Under the pieces are notes generated by a model, which worked only from the letters and a program-made list of their open reading frames with translations, was not told the origin of the DNA and did not search any database. Shown in pieces: positions 51,496 to 60,684 of a stretch of 64,000 nucleotides of DNA. The stretch spans positions 1 to 64,000 of the forward strand of contig JANSXH010000005.1 in assembly GCA_024743055.1 (NCBI GenBank), given 5' to 3'. The position numbers and the translations under genes were made by a program. Origin of the DNA: Pseudomonadota bacterium. Lineage in GTDB: Bacteria; Pseudomonadota; Alphaproteobacteria; Sneathiellales; Sneathiellaceae. Positions within the stretch are counted from its first letter, which is position 1, and every line of letters begins with the position of its first letter.

Positions 51496-53037
51496 ATGCA
51501 TATTCGTGAATTCGCCCGCTCCACGCCAGATAAACCTGCCTATATCATGGCTGGATCCGGAGAGACTGTTACCTATAGCCAGTTGAATGAACGATCTAAC
51601 CAGGGAGCCCACTATCTACGTTCTCTTGGGCTGAAAGTTGGCGACCATATCGCCTTCCTGATGGAAAACAATGCTCGGTTTTTTGAAATCTGCTGGGCGG
51701 CTCAGCGGGCCGGCCTTTATTATACAGCCATCAGTTCACGCCTGACGGCAGAGGAAGCCGCCTATATCATCAGTGATTGCGGGGCTCAGGTTTTTATAAC
51801 TTCAGACTATAAAAAGGATCTGGCACAGGAGCTGATTGATTTCACATCGAATGTAGATACTCATTTGATGGTCAATGGCGTCATTCCTGGGTATCTGTCC
51901 TATGAAGAGGCAGTAGCAAACTTTCCAACGACACCCCTAGCCGATGAGTGCGAAGGGTCCGATATGCTCTACTCCTCTGGCACAACGGGACGACCGAAAG
52001 GCATAAAACCGGCTGAAATTGGTGTAGAGATTGGAACAGAGGACAATCTTTATAACATTCTGAAAAACATCTATAAATTCACCTCAGATTCAATTTACCT
52101 TTCCCCTGCCCCACTCTACCACGCCGCTCCTTTGCGCTACAATATGAGAGCTCATAGATTTGGAGCCACCTGTGTGGTTATGGAGCGTTTCGACGCCGTA
52201 GAATATCTGGAACTCGTGGAAAGACACCGGATCACTCATAGTCAGCTCGTCCCGACAATGTTTGTCCGCATGCTAAAACTGCCGGAAAACGTGCGTAAAA
52301 AATATGACGTCAGTTCTCTCGAAACGGCCATCCATGCCGCCGCTCCCTGCCCGGAAAAAGTGAAGTACCAGATGATGGATTGGTGGGGGCCTATTCTTTG
52401 CGAATATTATGCAGGTACAGAGGGAAATGGGTATTGCGCCGTGACACCGGAAGAATGGCTGGCTCATCCCGGTACTGTGGGCCGTGCGCATGTGGGGAAC
52501 CTGCACATCGTCGGAGAGGATGGCGAGGAGCTTCCTGTGGGTGAAACCGGCGCCATCTATTTTTCCGATGGCCGGGAGTTCACCTATCATAACGACCCCG
52601 ACAGAACTCAGGAAAGCTACAACAAGAAAGGCTGGAGTACACTGGGCGATGTCGGTTATGTGGATGAGGACGGATTTCTATTTCTGACCGATCGCCAGAG
52701 CTACATGATTATATCGGGTGGTGTGAATATCTATCCACAGGAAATAGAAGATCTACTTCTGACACATCCCAAAGTTTATGACGCAGCTGTCTTCGGAGTT
52801 CCCAATGAAGAGTTCGGTGAAGAAGTAAAAGCAGTTATCCAACCGCTTGATATGAAACTCGCTAGCCCGGATCTGGAGGAGGAACTTATGGAATTTTGCA
52901 GATCCCATATCAGCCATGTCAAATGTCCGCGCTCAGTGGACTTTGAAGCGGAGCTTCCCCGTCACCCGACGGGAAAGCTCTATAAGCGTCTCTTGAAGGA
53001 CAAATACTGGGGTGAAAAGAAGACCCGAATTATCTGA
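51496..53037 (+). CDS. Acyl-CoA synthetase (ANL family)
   Basis: A 513-residue AMP-forming ligase with P-loop SSGTTGRPKGIK, the A8 hinge region SYMIISGGVNIYPQEIE and the catalytic-lysine motif HPTGKLYKRLLK. It adenylates a carboxylic acid and transfers it to CoA. As the last gene of the TRAP operon it probably activates the acid imported by that transporter. It ends 2 bases from the convergent ribH gene. Confidence 0.93.
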   Translation: MHIREFARSTPDKPAYIMAGSGETVTYSQLNERSNQGAHYLRSLGLKVGDHIAFLMENNARFFEICWAAQRAGLYYTAISSRLTAEEAAYIISDCGAQVFITSDYKKDLAQELIDFTSNVDTHLMVNGVIPGYLSYEEAVANFPTTPLADECEGSDMLYSSGTTGRPKGIKPAEIGVEIGTEDNLYNILKNIYKFTSDSIYLSPAPLYHAAPLRYNMRAHRFGATCVVMERFDAVEYLELVERHRITHSQLVPTMFVRMLKLPENVRKKYDVSSLETAIHAAAPCPEKVKYQMMDWWGPILCEYYAGTEGNGYCAVTPEEWLAHPGTVGRAHVGNLHIVGEDGEELPVGETGAIYFSDGREFTYHNDPDRTQESYNKKGWSTLGDVGYVDEDGFLFLTDRQSYMIISGGVNIYPQEIEDLLLTHPKVYDAAVFGVPNEEFGEEVKAVIQPLDMKLASPDLEEELMEFCRSHISHVKCPRSVDFEAELPRHPTGKLYKRLLKDKYWGEKKTRII

Positions 53038-53039
53038 CC

Positions 53040-53552
53040 TTATGACGCGATCTTGAGGGACTGAAGGTTTTTCATATTCTCTAGCGTCATGTGACAAGCA
53101 GACGCTGCTTCCTGACCCTTGATAACAAAATGATCCCGGAAGAAATCCATATGGGCTTCGGTTTCCTGGAAATGATGAGGGGTGAGAACCACGGATAGGA
53201 TCGGAACCCCAGTTTCCAGTTGTACTTGCATCATGGCATCCAAGACCGTGCGTGCGACGAAATCATGTCGATAAATGCCTCCATCCACGATCAATCCGGT
53301 TGCCATGATCAGATCATACTGACCCGTTTGCGCGAGTTTCTTAGACATTAATGGAATTTCGAGGCTTCCCGGAACATCATAGATATCAAAGACATCCTGA
53401 CCATATCCGAGAGCCGCTAAGTCTTCCATAAAGGAACGGGGCGCCTGACGGACAATATCCGCATGCCAATTGGCCTGCACGATCGCAATTTTGACGTTCT
53501 GGCTGGAAAGTTTGGGATTCTGGTTGTCGTTTTTTGACGTTTTGTTTTTCAT
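53040..53552 (-). CDS. ribH2: 6,7-dimethyl-8-ribityllumazine synthase, type II
   Basis: Makes the penultimate riboflavin intermediate. The 170-residue protein has the active-site segments VQANWHADIV, FDIYDVPGSLEIP, ATGLIVDGGIYRHDFVA and PILSVVLTPHHF. The replacement of the usual KG-T-H helix with RHDF and the long polar N-terminus match RibH2-type (decameric) lumazine synthases. MKNKTS at 53552 is preferred because AAGG lies upstream; a Met six codons earlier is possible. It stands alone behind an FMN riboswitch, away from other rib genes. Confidence 0.92.
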   Translation of the reverse strand: MKNKTSKNDNQNPKLSSQNVKIAIVQANWHADIVRQAPRSFMEDLAALGYGQDVFDIYDVPGSLEIPLMSKKLAQTGQYDLIMATGLIVDGGIYRHDFVARTVLDAMMQVQLETGVPILSVVLTPHHFQETEAHMDFFRDHFVIKGQEAASACHMTLENMKNLQSLKIAS

Positions 53553-53640
53553 TATCTGGGCCTTTTGCATAAGTTGACAAAAACCCAAGGCAGATAGAAC
53601 AGATGGCTGCACGCACAGGCGTGCCGTCATAATATTCCAT

Positions 53641-53779
53641 GTTCTCTTCCATCCGGACTATAACCGTCGGCTTCGGATTCACACCGAATCTGCTGACCCC
53701 GTTTGGTAACGGGCGCTCGCGGGCTTAAGCTTTAACACTCTTACCGCCGGTAGGGACTTTCACCCTGCCCTGAGAACAC
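53641..53779 (-). ncRNA. FMN riboswitch (RFN element)
   Basis: On the minus strand the conserved RFN blocks appear in order: CAGGGCAGGGTGAAAGTCCC, TACCGGCGGTAAGAG, GCCCGCGAGCGCC, GGTCAGCAGATTCGGTG and GATTCCGAAGCCGACGGT-like sequence, ending in AGTCCGGATGGAAGAGAAC. It sits about 90 bases before ribH2 and should repress it when FMN is abundant. Confidence 0.95.
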
Positions 53780-53842
53780 TTCACCACTGGTGCGGCGAAA
53801 TATCAGGAGTTATCTTAAACAGGATTTCTTCCCGTGCAAGCC

Positions 53843-53865
53843 AAAATTGACAATTTGTCAATTTT
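53843..53865. promoter_or_regulatory. 23-bp perfect palindrome containing TGACAATTTGTCA (copy 2)
   Basis: Arms AAAATTGACAA and TTGTCAATTTT (11 bp each) flank a single T. The core is identical to the palindrome at 7976-7988. It lies between the FMN riboswitch and the divergent small gene at 53937, so it could control that gene, the ribH2 transcript or both. Confidence 0.55.
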
Positions 53866-53936
53866 GAATTTCGGCTTTGATCAATTGGACCAAGCATATT
53901 AGGGTCTGCCGGAATTTGTTGGCCAAGGATAGAACT

Positions 53937-54287
53937 GTGCAGACGCGGGAATTTACTGAAACACTTATTGAAGCCATTACCTACAACCAGCTGGAACGAT
54001 ACTTTGTCCTTCCCGAAGGTCCTCTTACTAACCTAGAGAGTCATTTTGACTTGAGACCTGAGCTGGATGCCATCCGACAAGACATGGCTTCCGCTGGGGG
54101 GTTGAAGCTTTCCCATGCGCAGCGCCGTATGCTTACTGTACTGGTTTCACTTTGGGACGGACGAACAGCTGATAGTCTGTTTGAGGAAGGTCTTGGCTCT
54201 CTTGCCAGCATCGTCCAATCCATGGATAGCACTAATCGCGAGCTATTGGCTGACATTATTGTCACCTTCCCCGGTTGGGGCGGCTAG
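53937..54287 (+). CDS. Small protein of unknown function
   Basis: A 116-residue soluble, mostly helical protein. GTG at 53937 is chosen because CAAGGA precedes it; the frame is open 20 codons further upstream from a TTG. No family recognised. Codon use and reading-frame length look genuine. It is divergent from ribH2 and shares the palindrome-bearing region. Confidence 0.6.
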   Translation: MQTREFTETLIEAITYNQLERYFVLPEGPLTNLESHFDLRPELDAIRQDMASAGGLKLSHAQRRMLTVLVSLWDGRTADSLFEEGLGSLASIVQSMDSTNRELLADIIVTFPGWGG

Positions 54288-54393
54288 CCTATTCAGGTGA
54301 ATTTTCTGGCCTCCGAAAAGGGATGACGCTAGGATTCACCTATTAAGGTCCCGCCTATGAGGCCAAAAAGTAATAGATTGGTATGATTTCCCC

Positions 54394-55740
54394 ATGATGG
54401 ACTGGAACACACTGCTTTCCACCCGCCGCTTCGGACAGGATCACAATGAACCTGTCATGGCTTCCCGCAGCCCGTTTCATAAAGACCAGGACCGCATCAT
54501 CTTCTCCTCTGCTTTCCGGCGCCTGCAGGATAAGACCCAGGTCCATACATTGGCGGAAAGCGACTATGTCAGGACCCGGCTGACTCACTCCATGGAGGCT
54601 GCCTCTGTCGGGCGCTCTCTGGGTGCAAATGCCGGCCAGGTTATCATCGATAGGCATCTGAAAGGCGGCGATTTTAGCCCGGCTGATTTCGGACATATCC
54701 TGTCTGCGGCATGTATGGCTCATGATATCGGCAATCCGCCATTCGGGCATTTTGGCGAAGAAATCATCCGTCATTGGTTTAAAAATGGCGAGGGAGCGGA
54801 AGAGCGTGCGGACGGTTTGACCGAGGCCCAAATCAGTGATTTTGAGATGTTTGAAGGCAATGCCCAGGGATTTCGCATTCTAACCAAGCTACAGAACTGG
54901 CGGAACGCGGGTGGTCTGCGGCTGAGCTACGCGACACTCGGTACCTTTATGAAATATCCGAGAACATCGGATATCAAGGACGTGAAGTCAGAAGATAGCG
55001 GCGGCAAGAAGTTCGGAATTATGCAGTCGGAACGGGATAGCTTTCGCGAGATCGCTGCAGAACTTGGCCTTCTCCAAAATGGTGATCAGGATTATTGGTG
55101 CCGCCATCCTCTCGCCTATCTGGTCGAGGCGGCGGATGATATATGCTATTCCGTGGTAGATATAGAGGATGGCTACAAGCTAGGGCGGCTCGCTTTCAAG
55201 GAGACCGAAGACCTGATGCTCCGCCTGCTGGAGGGCCCGCCCAAGAGATACCATGAGATCAGTGATAACTCAGAACGTATTTCCTACCTGCGAGCAAAAT
55301 GCATAGGGAGTCTGATTGGTGAAGTGTCCGATATCTTTAAAGACTGCGAGGCCGAGATCCTGGAGGGAAAATTCAAAGGCGACCTCTTGCATCAGTCCCG
55401 TCGGGCGGGCATTTTCACGGAAATCGAAGAATTATGTAATCGAGAGATTTATCATCACCGGGAACGGATTCAGGCGGAGCTAAGCGGTGCCGAAATTCTA
55501 ACCACCTTGCTGGACGCCTTTTACTCAGCCAATCTGGAATGGGAAGTCTATCAGCAGGACGGGACTGAACTGAGCCCCAGATCTTCCGTCCTTATGTATC
55601 TCTTTCCGGGAGGGCAAACTTCTACAAGATCTCGCTATAACTGGCTTTTGGAAGTGACGGATTTCGTCTCGGGAATGACCGATTCTTTCGCCCTGCGCCA
55701 GTTCAATGAGATTACTGGAACGGTTACCCGCCTGCGGTAA
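54394..55740 (+). CDS. dgt: dGTP triphosphohydrolase, HD-domain
   Basis: A 448-residue HD-superfamily enzyme that hydrolyses dNTPs to deoxynucleoside and triphosphate. Metal ligands are visible in RLTHSMEAASVGRSLG and MAHDIGNPPFGHFGEE. The start FRRLQDKTQVHTLAESDYVRTR is typical of the family. Length fits the type of about 440 residues. It likely controls dNTP pools. The start has no strong ribosome site and two adjacent ATG codons. Confidence 0.93.
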   Translation: MMDWNTLLSTRRFGQDHNEPVMASRSPFHKDQDRIIFSSAFRRLQDKTQVHTLAESDYVRTRLTHSMEAASVGRSLGANAGQVIIDRHLKGGDFSPADFGHILSAACMAHDIGNPPFGHFGEEIIRHWFKNGEGAEERADGLTEAQISDFEMFEGNAQGFRILTKLQNWRNAGGLRLSYATLGTFMKYPRTSDIKDVKSEDSGGKKFGIMQSERDSFREIAAELGLLQNGDQDYWCRHPLAYLVEAADDICYSVVDIEDGYKLGRLAFKETEDLMLRLLEGPPKRYHEISDNSERISYLRAKCIGSLIGEVSDIFKDCEAEILEGKFKGDLLHQSRRAGIFTEIEELCNREIYHHRERIQAELSGAEILTTLLDAFYSANLEWEVYQQDGTELSPRSSVLMYLFPGGQTSTRSRYNWLLEVTDFVSGMTDSFALRQFNEITGTVTRLR

Positions 55741-55888
55741 GACAAAAATAACCATAAAACGACCCCAAAACTGAGCAAAACAGCCAATTTCCCGTGGCTT
55801 TTCCACTGCCAATACGCTTGCTATCTGCATTAACAGAATTTTCATGGTCAAACGCCTAGTCTTAACGGGCTTCAAAAAGTAATTGCTG

Positions 55889-57010
55889 ATGAACAAAATG
55901 CAGGTTGATAGTTCCGCTGTCGGCGGGCCAATTGAACGCATGTTTGCGAACATGCCACTAAAAACGCGTCTTAAAACCGCGCAAACCGTGGCCCATGATT
56001 TCGTGGCAAACCCTCTCGAAGGAGATGATGCCGTCCTGGCTGAATCCGTTATCCGCTACCTAATCAAGGATATCGACAGTGCCGTGCGTGCGACTGTTTC
56101 GGAGGAGGTGAAGCAATGCGACTTCATTTCTCGCGATATCATCCTATCCCTCGCCTACGATATAGATGATGTTTCTCTCCCTGTAATCACTTACTCCAGT
56201 CTGCTTGGTGAAGATGATCTGATTACCATCCTCAACAATGCCAGTGAGGAGAAACAAATTGCTGTCGCTTCGCGCCCAGACCTCGACATTGTTGTCACCA
56301 ACCGGATAGCAGAAGCCTGCTGTTATGACGCGATCGAAGCCTGTCTGGAAAATGAAAGCGCAATCATCGGAAATGATGGTTATCACCACATTATTGTCCG
56401 CTATGGCGATGTGAATATCATTCAGGAGCTGCTGATCCGCCGTCCATTGATCCCTACCGAAACAGTCACCCGATTGGCAAGCTTCCTGCCGGAACAGCAT
56501 AAACAGGTTCTGGAAGACGAAAACACTCAGTCAGAAACTCTGTCTGCCCGGATGATCATCAACGCCCGCGAACGTGTGCTGGCCAAGGGTCTGCAGCGTC
56601 GCATGACGGACCATGAACAAAAGAAAGCCTCCGTTTCCTTGCAGATGGAAGGCCGCTTAAGTGCAACCTTGATGCTGCGCACACTGATAAACGACAACGA
56701 GTCCTTTTTCACAGCTGCCCTGGCACAGGCTTCCGGCATATCCAAAAAGCGGGTTGGGGCGCTGATTTCAGGACGCGGATATCTCGGGTTTCGACGACTG
56801 TATGAGCGAGCTCAAATGCCGCAATACCTGTACACGGCCTTCCGAACTGTTCTAGAGGAAATACGCAAGGCAAAGCACTACCACCCACGGGCTGACAAAG
56901 AAAATTTCAGGCAAAGGCTGGTTGACAAGGTGGCGCATGCCTATGACTTCGACGACGATTTGAGTCTCGATGATTTGATGGAAAAACTGCTTCCCAAGCG
57001 GTTACATTAA
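55889..57010 (+). CDS. DUF2336 domain protein
   Basis: A 373-residue helical protein of the alphaproteobacterial DUF2336 family, with HEAT-like repeated helices (LKTRLKTAQTVAHDFV, AVLAESVIRYLIKD, VRATVSEEVKQC). Function unknown. The ATG at 55889 was chosen over an upstream TTG; neither has a good ribosome site. Confidence 0.85.
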   Translation: MNKMQVDSSAVGGPIERMFANMPLKTRLKTAQTVAHDFVANPLEGDDAVLAESVIRYLIKDIDSAVRATVSEEVKQCDFISRDIILSLAYDIDDVSLPVITYSSLLGEDDLITILNNASEEKQIAVASRPDLDIVVTNRIAEACCYDAIEACLENESAIIGNDGYHHIIVRYGDVNIIQELLIRRPLIPTETVTRLASFLPEQHKQVLEDENTQSETLSARMIINARERVLAKGLQRRMTDHEQKKASVSLQMEGRLSATLMLRTLINDNESFFTAALAQASGISKKRVGALISGRGYLGFRRLYERAQMPQYLYTAFRTVLEEIRKAKHYHPRADKENFRQRLVDKVAHAYDFDDDLSLDDLMEKLLPKRLH

Positions 57011-57042
57011 CCCGTAAACTGGCGGCTCATTTCCTTATAAAA

Positions 57043-57651
57043 GTGGATCGCCCCGTGACACAGAGCATTGATTACTACCTGACCCTTGTTTCACCCTGGT
57101 CTTTTCTCGGGCATGACCGTTTGGTCAGAATTGCTTCAGAAGCCAATGCAGAAATCAATGTCATCCCAGTCAATTTCGGTCGAGTTTTCAGTGAGACCGG
57201 CGGTCTTCCTCTGGCCAAGCGCAGTGCGCAGCGTCAGAGTTACCGGCTTATGGAGCTGGCCCGCTGGAAAAAGGGGCTGGGCATCGACTTCAATACTCAC
57301 CCTGCTTTCTTCCCGGCATCAGATCAAATAGCAGCCCTTATGGTCACATCCGCTGTGGAGCAAGGACTGGATGCCGTCACATTGACAGGTCTATATCTGA
57401 AGCTGGTTTGGGTAGAAGAGGGAAATATTGCCGACGAAGCAACTGCGATCGACGTCGCAAACAGAGCGGGTCTTGATGGGGAAGCCTTGTTTAAAGCCAG
57501 CCAGGATCCGGCGATTGAGGCTCTATACAACGCCCATACTGAACAGGCAATCGAACGAGGGGCATTTGGTGCGCCCACTTATATTATTGACGACGAGATT
57601 TTCTGGGGACAGGATCGTTTAAACTTTGTTGAGAAAAAACTACAAGAATAA
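57043..57651 (+). CDS. DsbA-fold isomerase, 2-hydroxychromene-2-carboxylate isomerase-like
   Basis: A 202-residue kappa-class GST/HCCA-isomerase-like protein. It starts IDYYLTLVSPWSFLG with the serine of SPWS at the active site, and ends with GAFGAPTYIIDDEIFWGQDRL, the family's cis-Pro motif. Related enzymes isomerise a naphthalene-pathway intermediate using glutathione, but such genes are common outside that pathway. The first codon is GTG. It lies 14 bases before the hydrolase gene, likely co-transcribed. Confidence 0.88.
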   Translation: MDRPVTQSIDYYLTLVSPWSFLGHDRLVRIASEANAEINVIPVNFGRVFSETGGLPLAKRSAQRQSYRLMELARWKKGLGIDFNTHPAFFPASDQIAALMVTSAVEQGLDAVTLTGLYLKLVWVEEGNIADEATAIDVANRAGLDGEALFKASQDPAIEALYNAHTEQAIERGAFGAPTYIIDDEIFWGQDRLNFVEKKLQE

Positions 57652-57665
57652 GAAGGAGATCGACA

Positions 57666-58622
57666 ATGGCACTTGATCCACAGGCACAATGGGTGCTGGA
57701 TATCGCCGAAGAAAAGGGACTACCATCTCTTGACCAGTTGAGTGCCGCTGAAGCAAAAGCCGCTTATGAAGAACGTGCTCTCACTCTTACCTTCAAAGAT
57801 GTGCCGATTGGAGATACAAAAGATCTCGAAATTCCAGGTCCCCACGGCGACATTCCCATACGTATTTATCAACCTGTCGATGGCAAAGGCCCATTGCCGG
57901 TCCTCGTCTATTATCACGGAGGTGGCTGGGTCGTTGGCAGTATCGACACCCATGACGCCCTCTGCCGCAAAATTTCCAATGCGGGTCCGTTTGTTGTCGT
58001 TTCCGTAGACTATCGCATGGGTCCAGACGACCCGTTCCCCGCCGCTGTTAACGATTCCGTTGCCGCTTTGAATTGGACTGCTAGTAATATCGCCGATCAT
58101 GGTGGTAATCCTGACCAGATCGCTGTGGGTGGCGACAGCGCGGGCGGAAATCTGTCAGCAGTAGTTTGCTTGAATGCTAGGGCAGAGAACAGCTATATGC
58201 CTAAGTTCCAATGGTTGATCTATCCCGCGACCAATATGTCCATGACCACGGCCTCCCATGAAGCCTTTGCAGAAGGTTATTTCCTGACCCGCCCTTTAAT
58301 GGAATTTTTTCAGAGTCATTACCTACATAATCCGCAAGATGTGTCTGATTGGCGCGCTTCTCCCTTATTGGTAGACAGTCTTGCCGGAATGCCGCCTGCG
58401 CTGGTTCAGACCGCTGGGTTTGATCCATTGAAAGATGAAGGACGGGCTTATGCCGATCGATTGAATGCCGAAGGTGGGTCGGCAGAGTACAAGGATTTTG
58501 GGGGCATGGTCCATGGGTTCATTAATCTGGGCGGTGCCATTGATCAGGCTTCGGTTTGCGTTGAGGAAGGGGTAAATGCCCTTAGAAACGCGCTCACAAA
58601 AACCGAAGGAATGTCTGACTAG
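57666..58622 (+). CDS. Alpha/beta hydrolase, HSL family
   Basis: A 318-residue esterase/lipase of the hormone-sensitive-lipase group. The oxyanion motif YYHGGGW and nucleophile elbow GDSAGG are present, with the Asp in AGFDPLKDEG and the His in MVHGFI completing the triad. AAGGAGATCGACA precedes the ATG. It probably hydrolyses short-chain esters. Confidence 0.93.
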   Translation: MALDPQAQWVLDIAEEKGLPSLDQLSAAEAKAAYEERALTLTFKDVPIGDTKDLEIPGPHGDIPIRIYQPVDGKGPLPVLVYYHGGGWVVGSIDTHDALCRKISNAGPFVVVSVDYRMGPDDPFPAAVNDSVAALNWTASNIADHGGNPDQIAVGGDSAGGNLSAVVCLNARAENSYMPKFQWLIYPATNMSMTTASHEAFAEGYFLTRPLMEFFQSHYLHNPQDVSDWRASPLLVDSLAGMPPALVQTAGFDPLKDEGRAYADRLNAEGGSAEYKDFGGMVHGFINLGGAIDQASVCVEEGVNALRNALTKTEGMSD

Positions 58623-58820
58623 CTTCATTTCTGATTTTAATCTAATGATCTGCTGCTAATTTAGAAATTAACAATAGGTTGAATATGGTAGATATTTTTT
58701 CTATCATTAAATAATATTTTTAACAATAATTTTAGTATTTATTTAAGAAACTTCCTTCAAATTATTGTCCGAACCGATCTCCAGAGTGGATAATTCGGTA
58801 AGGGGAAAACAGAAAGTGTC

Positions 58821-58847
58821 GTGAGAAACCAAGGAAGCATTTCTCAC
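58821..58847 (+). promoter_or_regulatory. Leader hairpin with CsrA-type loop
   Basis: GTGAGAAA (58821-58828) and TTTCTCAC (58840-58847) form a perfect 8-bp stem. The 11-base loop CCAAGGAAGCA presents AAGGA, the ANGGA motif bound by CsrA/RsmA. The ribosome site of the downstream PAS gene is TAAGGAAG, a second ANGGA copy about 30 bases away. Confidence 0.5.
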
Positions 58848-58878
58848 AATCTGCTTTCAAGTAAGTAAGGAAGTTGTA

Positions 58879-59412
58879 ATGGTAGATAGAAGTACAACAG
58901 GTCAGGAACGGTTCTTCGATGACAAGGAAATCATTGTCAGTAAGACAGACCTGAAAGGTCACTTAACCTACGTTAATGATCTCTTTTTAGAAATTGCTGA
59001 CTACACGGAGGAGGAATGCCTCACCCAGCCGCATAGCATGATCCGGCATCCAGACATGCCCCGTGCCGTCTTTAAACTATTATGGGAGACAATCCAATCC
59101 GGTGAGGAAATTTTCGCCTATGTGGTCAACCGTGCCAAAAATGGCGATCACTATTGGGTGTTGGCGCATGTCACTCCCAGCAAGGACGAAAATGGTAGCA
59201 TTGTCGGATATCATTCAAATCGCCGGGTCCCGAACCGGACTATTCTGAGTGATGTGATTCAGCCTCTTTATCGGGAGCTCTTGTCGATTGAAAATCAAGG
59301 TAATGATCGCAAGGCCAGCCTCGAAGCTTCCCACAAACATCTTGTGGAAATGCTGGAAAGCAAGGGTGTCGGCTATGGCGAGTTTATCGCCACTCTCTCA
59401 AAAGCCGCATAA
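58879..59412 (+). CDS. Aer-type PAS-domain protein without output domain
   Basis: A 177-residue protein with one PAS domain (residues 15-120) of the Aer aerotaxis type: LTYVNDLFLEIADYTEEE, MIRHPDMPRAVFKLLWETI, NGDHYWVLAHVTPSKDENG. Aer PAS domains bind FAD and sense redox state. The rest is a short helical tail with no HAMP or signalling domain. The start follows AAGGAAG. The next gene is a soluble chemoreceptor, so this appears to be a split Aer, with the sensor supplied in trans. Confidence 0.9.
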   Translation: MVDRSTTGQERFFDDKEIIVSKTDLKGHLTYVNDLFLEIADYTEEECLTQPHSMIRHPDMPRAVFKLLWETIQSGEEIFAYVVNRAKNGDHYWVLAHVTPSKDENGSIVGYHSNRRVPNRTILSDVIQPLYRELLSIENQGNDRKASLEASHKHLVEMLESKGVGYGEFIATLSKAA

Positions 59413-59456
59413 GCGCTGACAATAGTAAATAGTAGAGTATGTAAAGGGGACTGAAA

Positions 59457-60611
59457 ATGTCTGAAGAAGAAGTCGTCACCAGCCCAAGCCCGGCGCAAAG
59501 CAATAACTCTGATATCAGCAAGATGCTGAAAGTCGTCAAGGCTGTTGCAGAAGGTGACTTTGAAGCTCGTATCACGAATATCGATGCTACGGGAGAGACC
59601 AAAGAACTCATGCAGATGATTAACCGGCTCGTCGATAAATCCGACGCCTATATCCGGGAATCTTCTGCCTGCCTTGAGCATGTCAGCCAAGGGAAGTTTT
59701 ACCGCCGGATTGAAGAAGGCGGCATGACCAAAACCTTCCTGAATGCAACCCGCACCATCAACAATGCGATCCAGCATATGGAAGACCGTGAAAACGAGTT
59801 CAAGGGGGTTGTGGACAAGGTTCAGGCGGCCATGGGCGATGTCGTTAACTCTGCTAGTGGTATGGAATCGACAGCCCAATCCATGGAACAGACTGCCAGT
59901 AAAACCAGCGAACAGGCGAATACAGTCGCCGCTGCCGCTGAAGAAACCGCTACGAATGTTCAGACTGTGGCATCCGCCACGGAAGAGCTGACAAGCTCCA
60001 TCACGGAGATCAATCGGCAGGTTTCTGAATCTTCCAAGATTGCAACAGAGGCCGTTGAAGGAGCCGACCAAGCTAATGGTGAGATCAACAGCCTTGCTTC
60101 AGCCTCGGAACGGATTGGTCAGGTTGTTGGCTTGATTACCGATATCGCCTCGCAGACCAACCTGCTGGCTCTAAATGCGACCATTGAAGCGGCAAGGGCC
60201 GGTGAAGCCGGTAAGGGATTTGCTGTCGTTGCGTCCGAAGTAAAAAGTCTGGCGACACAGACAGCAAATGCAACCAAGGACATTGATTCCCAGATTCAGG
60301 ATATTCAGAAATCTACACAATCTGCCGTGAATTCGGTTTCTTCGGTAAATGATATCATTAACCGGATCAACGAGATCACGGGAACGGTGGCTGCCGCTGT
60401 CGAGCAGCAATCCTCTGCTACCCAGGAGATTGCGAGGAATATTGAGCAAGCTTCTGCTGGTACAACGGAAACGACGCAAAGCATTGCGCTTGTCAGCCAG
60501 GCGGCCGAGGAATCAGGAGCTGTTGCCAGTGAGGTACTCGACAATGCCCGGAAACTGAACGGCATGGCCGATCAGCTCAGCTCGGAATTAAAAGCCTTCG
60601 CAGCAGGCTAA
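59457..60611 (+). CDS. Soluble methyl-accepting chemotaxis protein
   Basis: A 384-residue chemoreceptor without membrane helices. Residues 15-110 resemble a HAMP-like/linker region ([24 protein letters not shown]). The long methyl-accepting coiled coil has its tip at [18 protein letters not shown], the CheA/CheW-binding hairpin. No periplasmic sensor domain is present. It lies 44 bases after the PAS protein gene, which likely provides the input. A terminator ends the unit. Confidence 0.93.
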   Translation: MSEEEVVTSPSPAQSNNSDISKMLKVVKAVAEGDFEARITNIDATGETKELMQMINRLVDKSDAYIRESSACLEHVSQGKFYRRIEEGGMTKTFLNATRTINNAIQHMEDRENEFKGVVDKVQAAMGDVVNSASGMESTAQSMEQTASKTSEQANTVAAAAEETATNVQTVASATEELTSSITEINRQVSESSKIATEAVEGADQANGEINSLASASERIGQVVGLITDIASQTNLLALNATIEAARAGEAGKGFAVVASEVKSLATQTANATKDIDSQIQDIQKSTQSAVNSVSSVNDIINRINEITGTVAAAVEQQSSATQEIARNIEQASAGTTETTQSIALVSQAAEESGAVASEVLDNARKLNGMADQLSSELKAFAAG

Positions 60612-60633
60612 ACTCTAAATCAGAAAAAACAAA

Positions 60634-60659
60634 AAAAGGGGGCTTTTCAGCCCCCTTTT
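60634..60659 (+). terminator. Intrinsic terminator after the chemoreceptor gene
   Basis: AAAAGGGGGCT (60634-60644) and AGCCCCCTTTT (60649-60659) form a perfect 11-bp stem with a 4-base loop. A and T runs flank it, so it can also serve the convergent iron-binding protein gene. Confidence 0.88.
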
Positions 60660-60684
60660 CTAGTCGGTCTTAGCGTTGCACCAC

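Noticed and set aside
55525..55953. Minus-strand ORF overlapping the end of dgt
   Set aside because: Mostly antisense to dgt, no ribosome site and no family resemblance.
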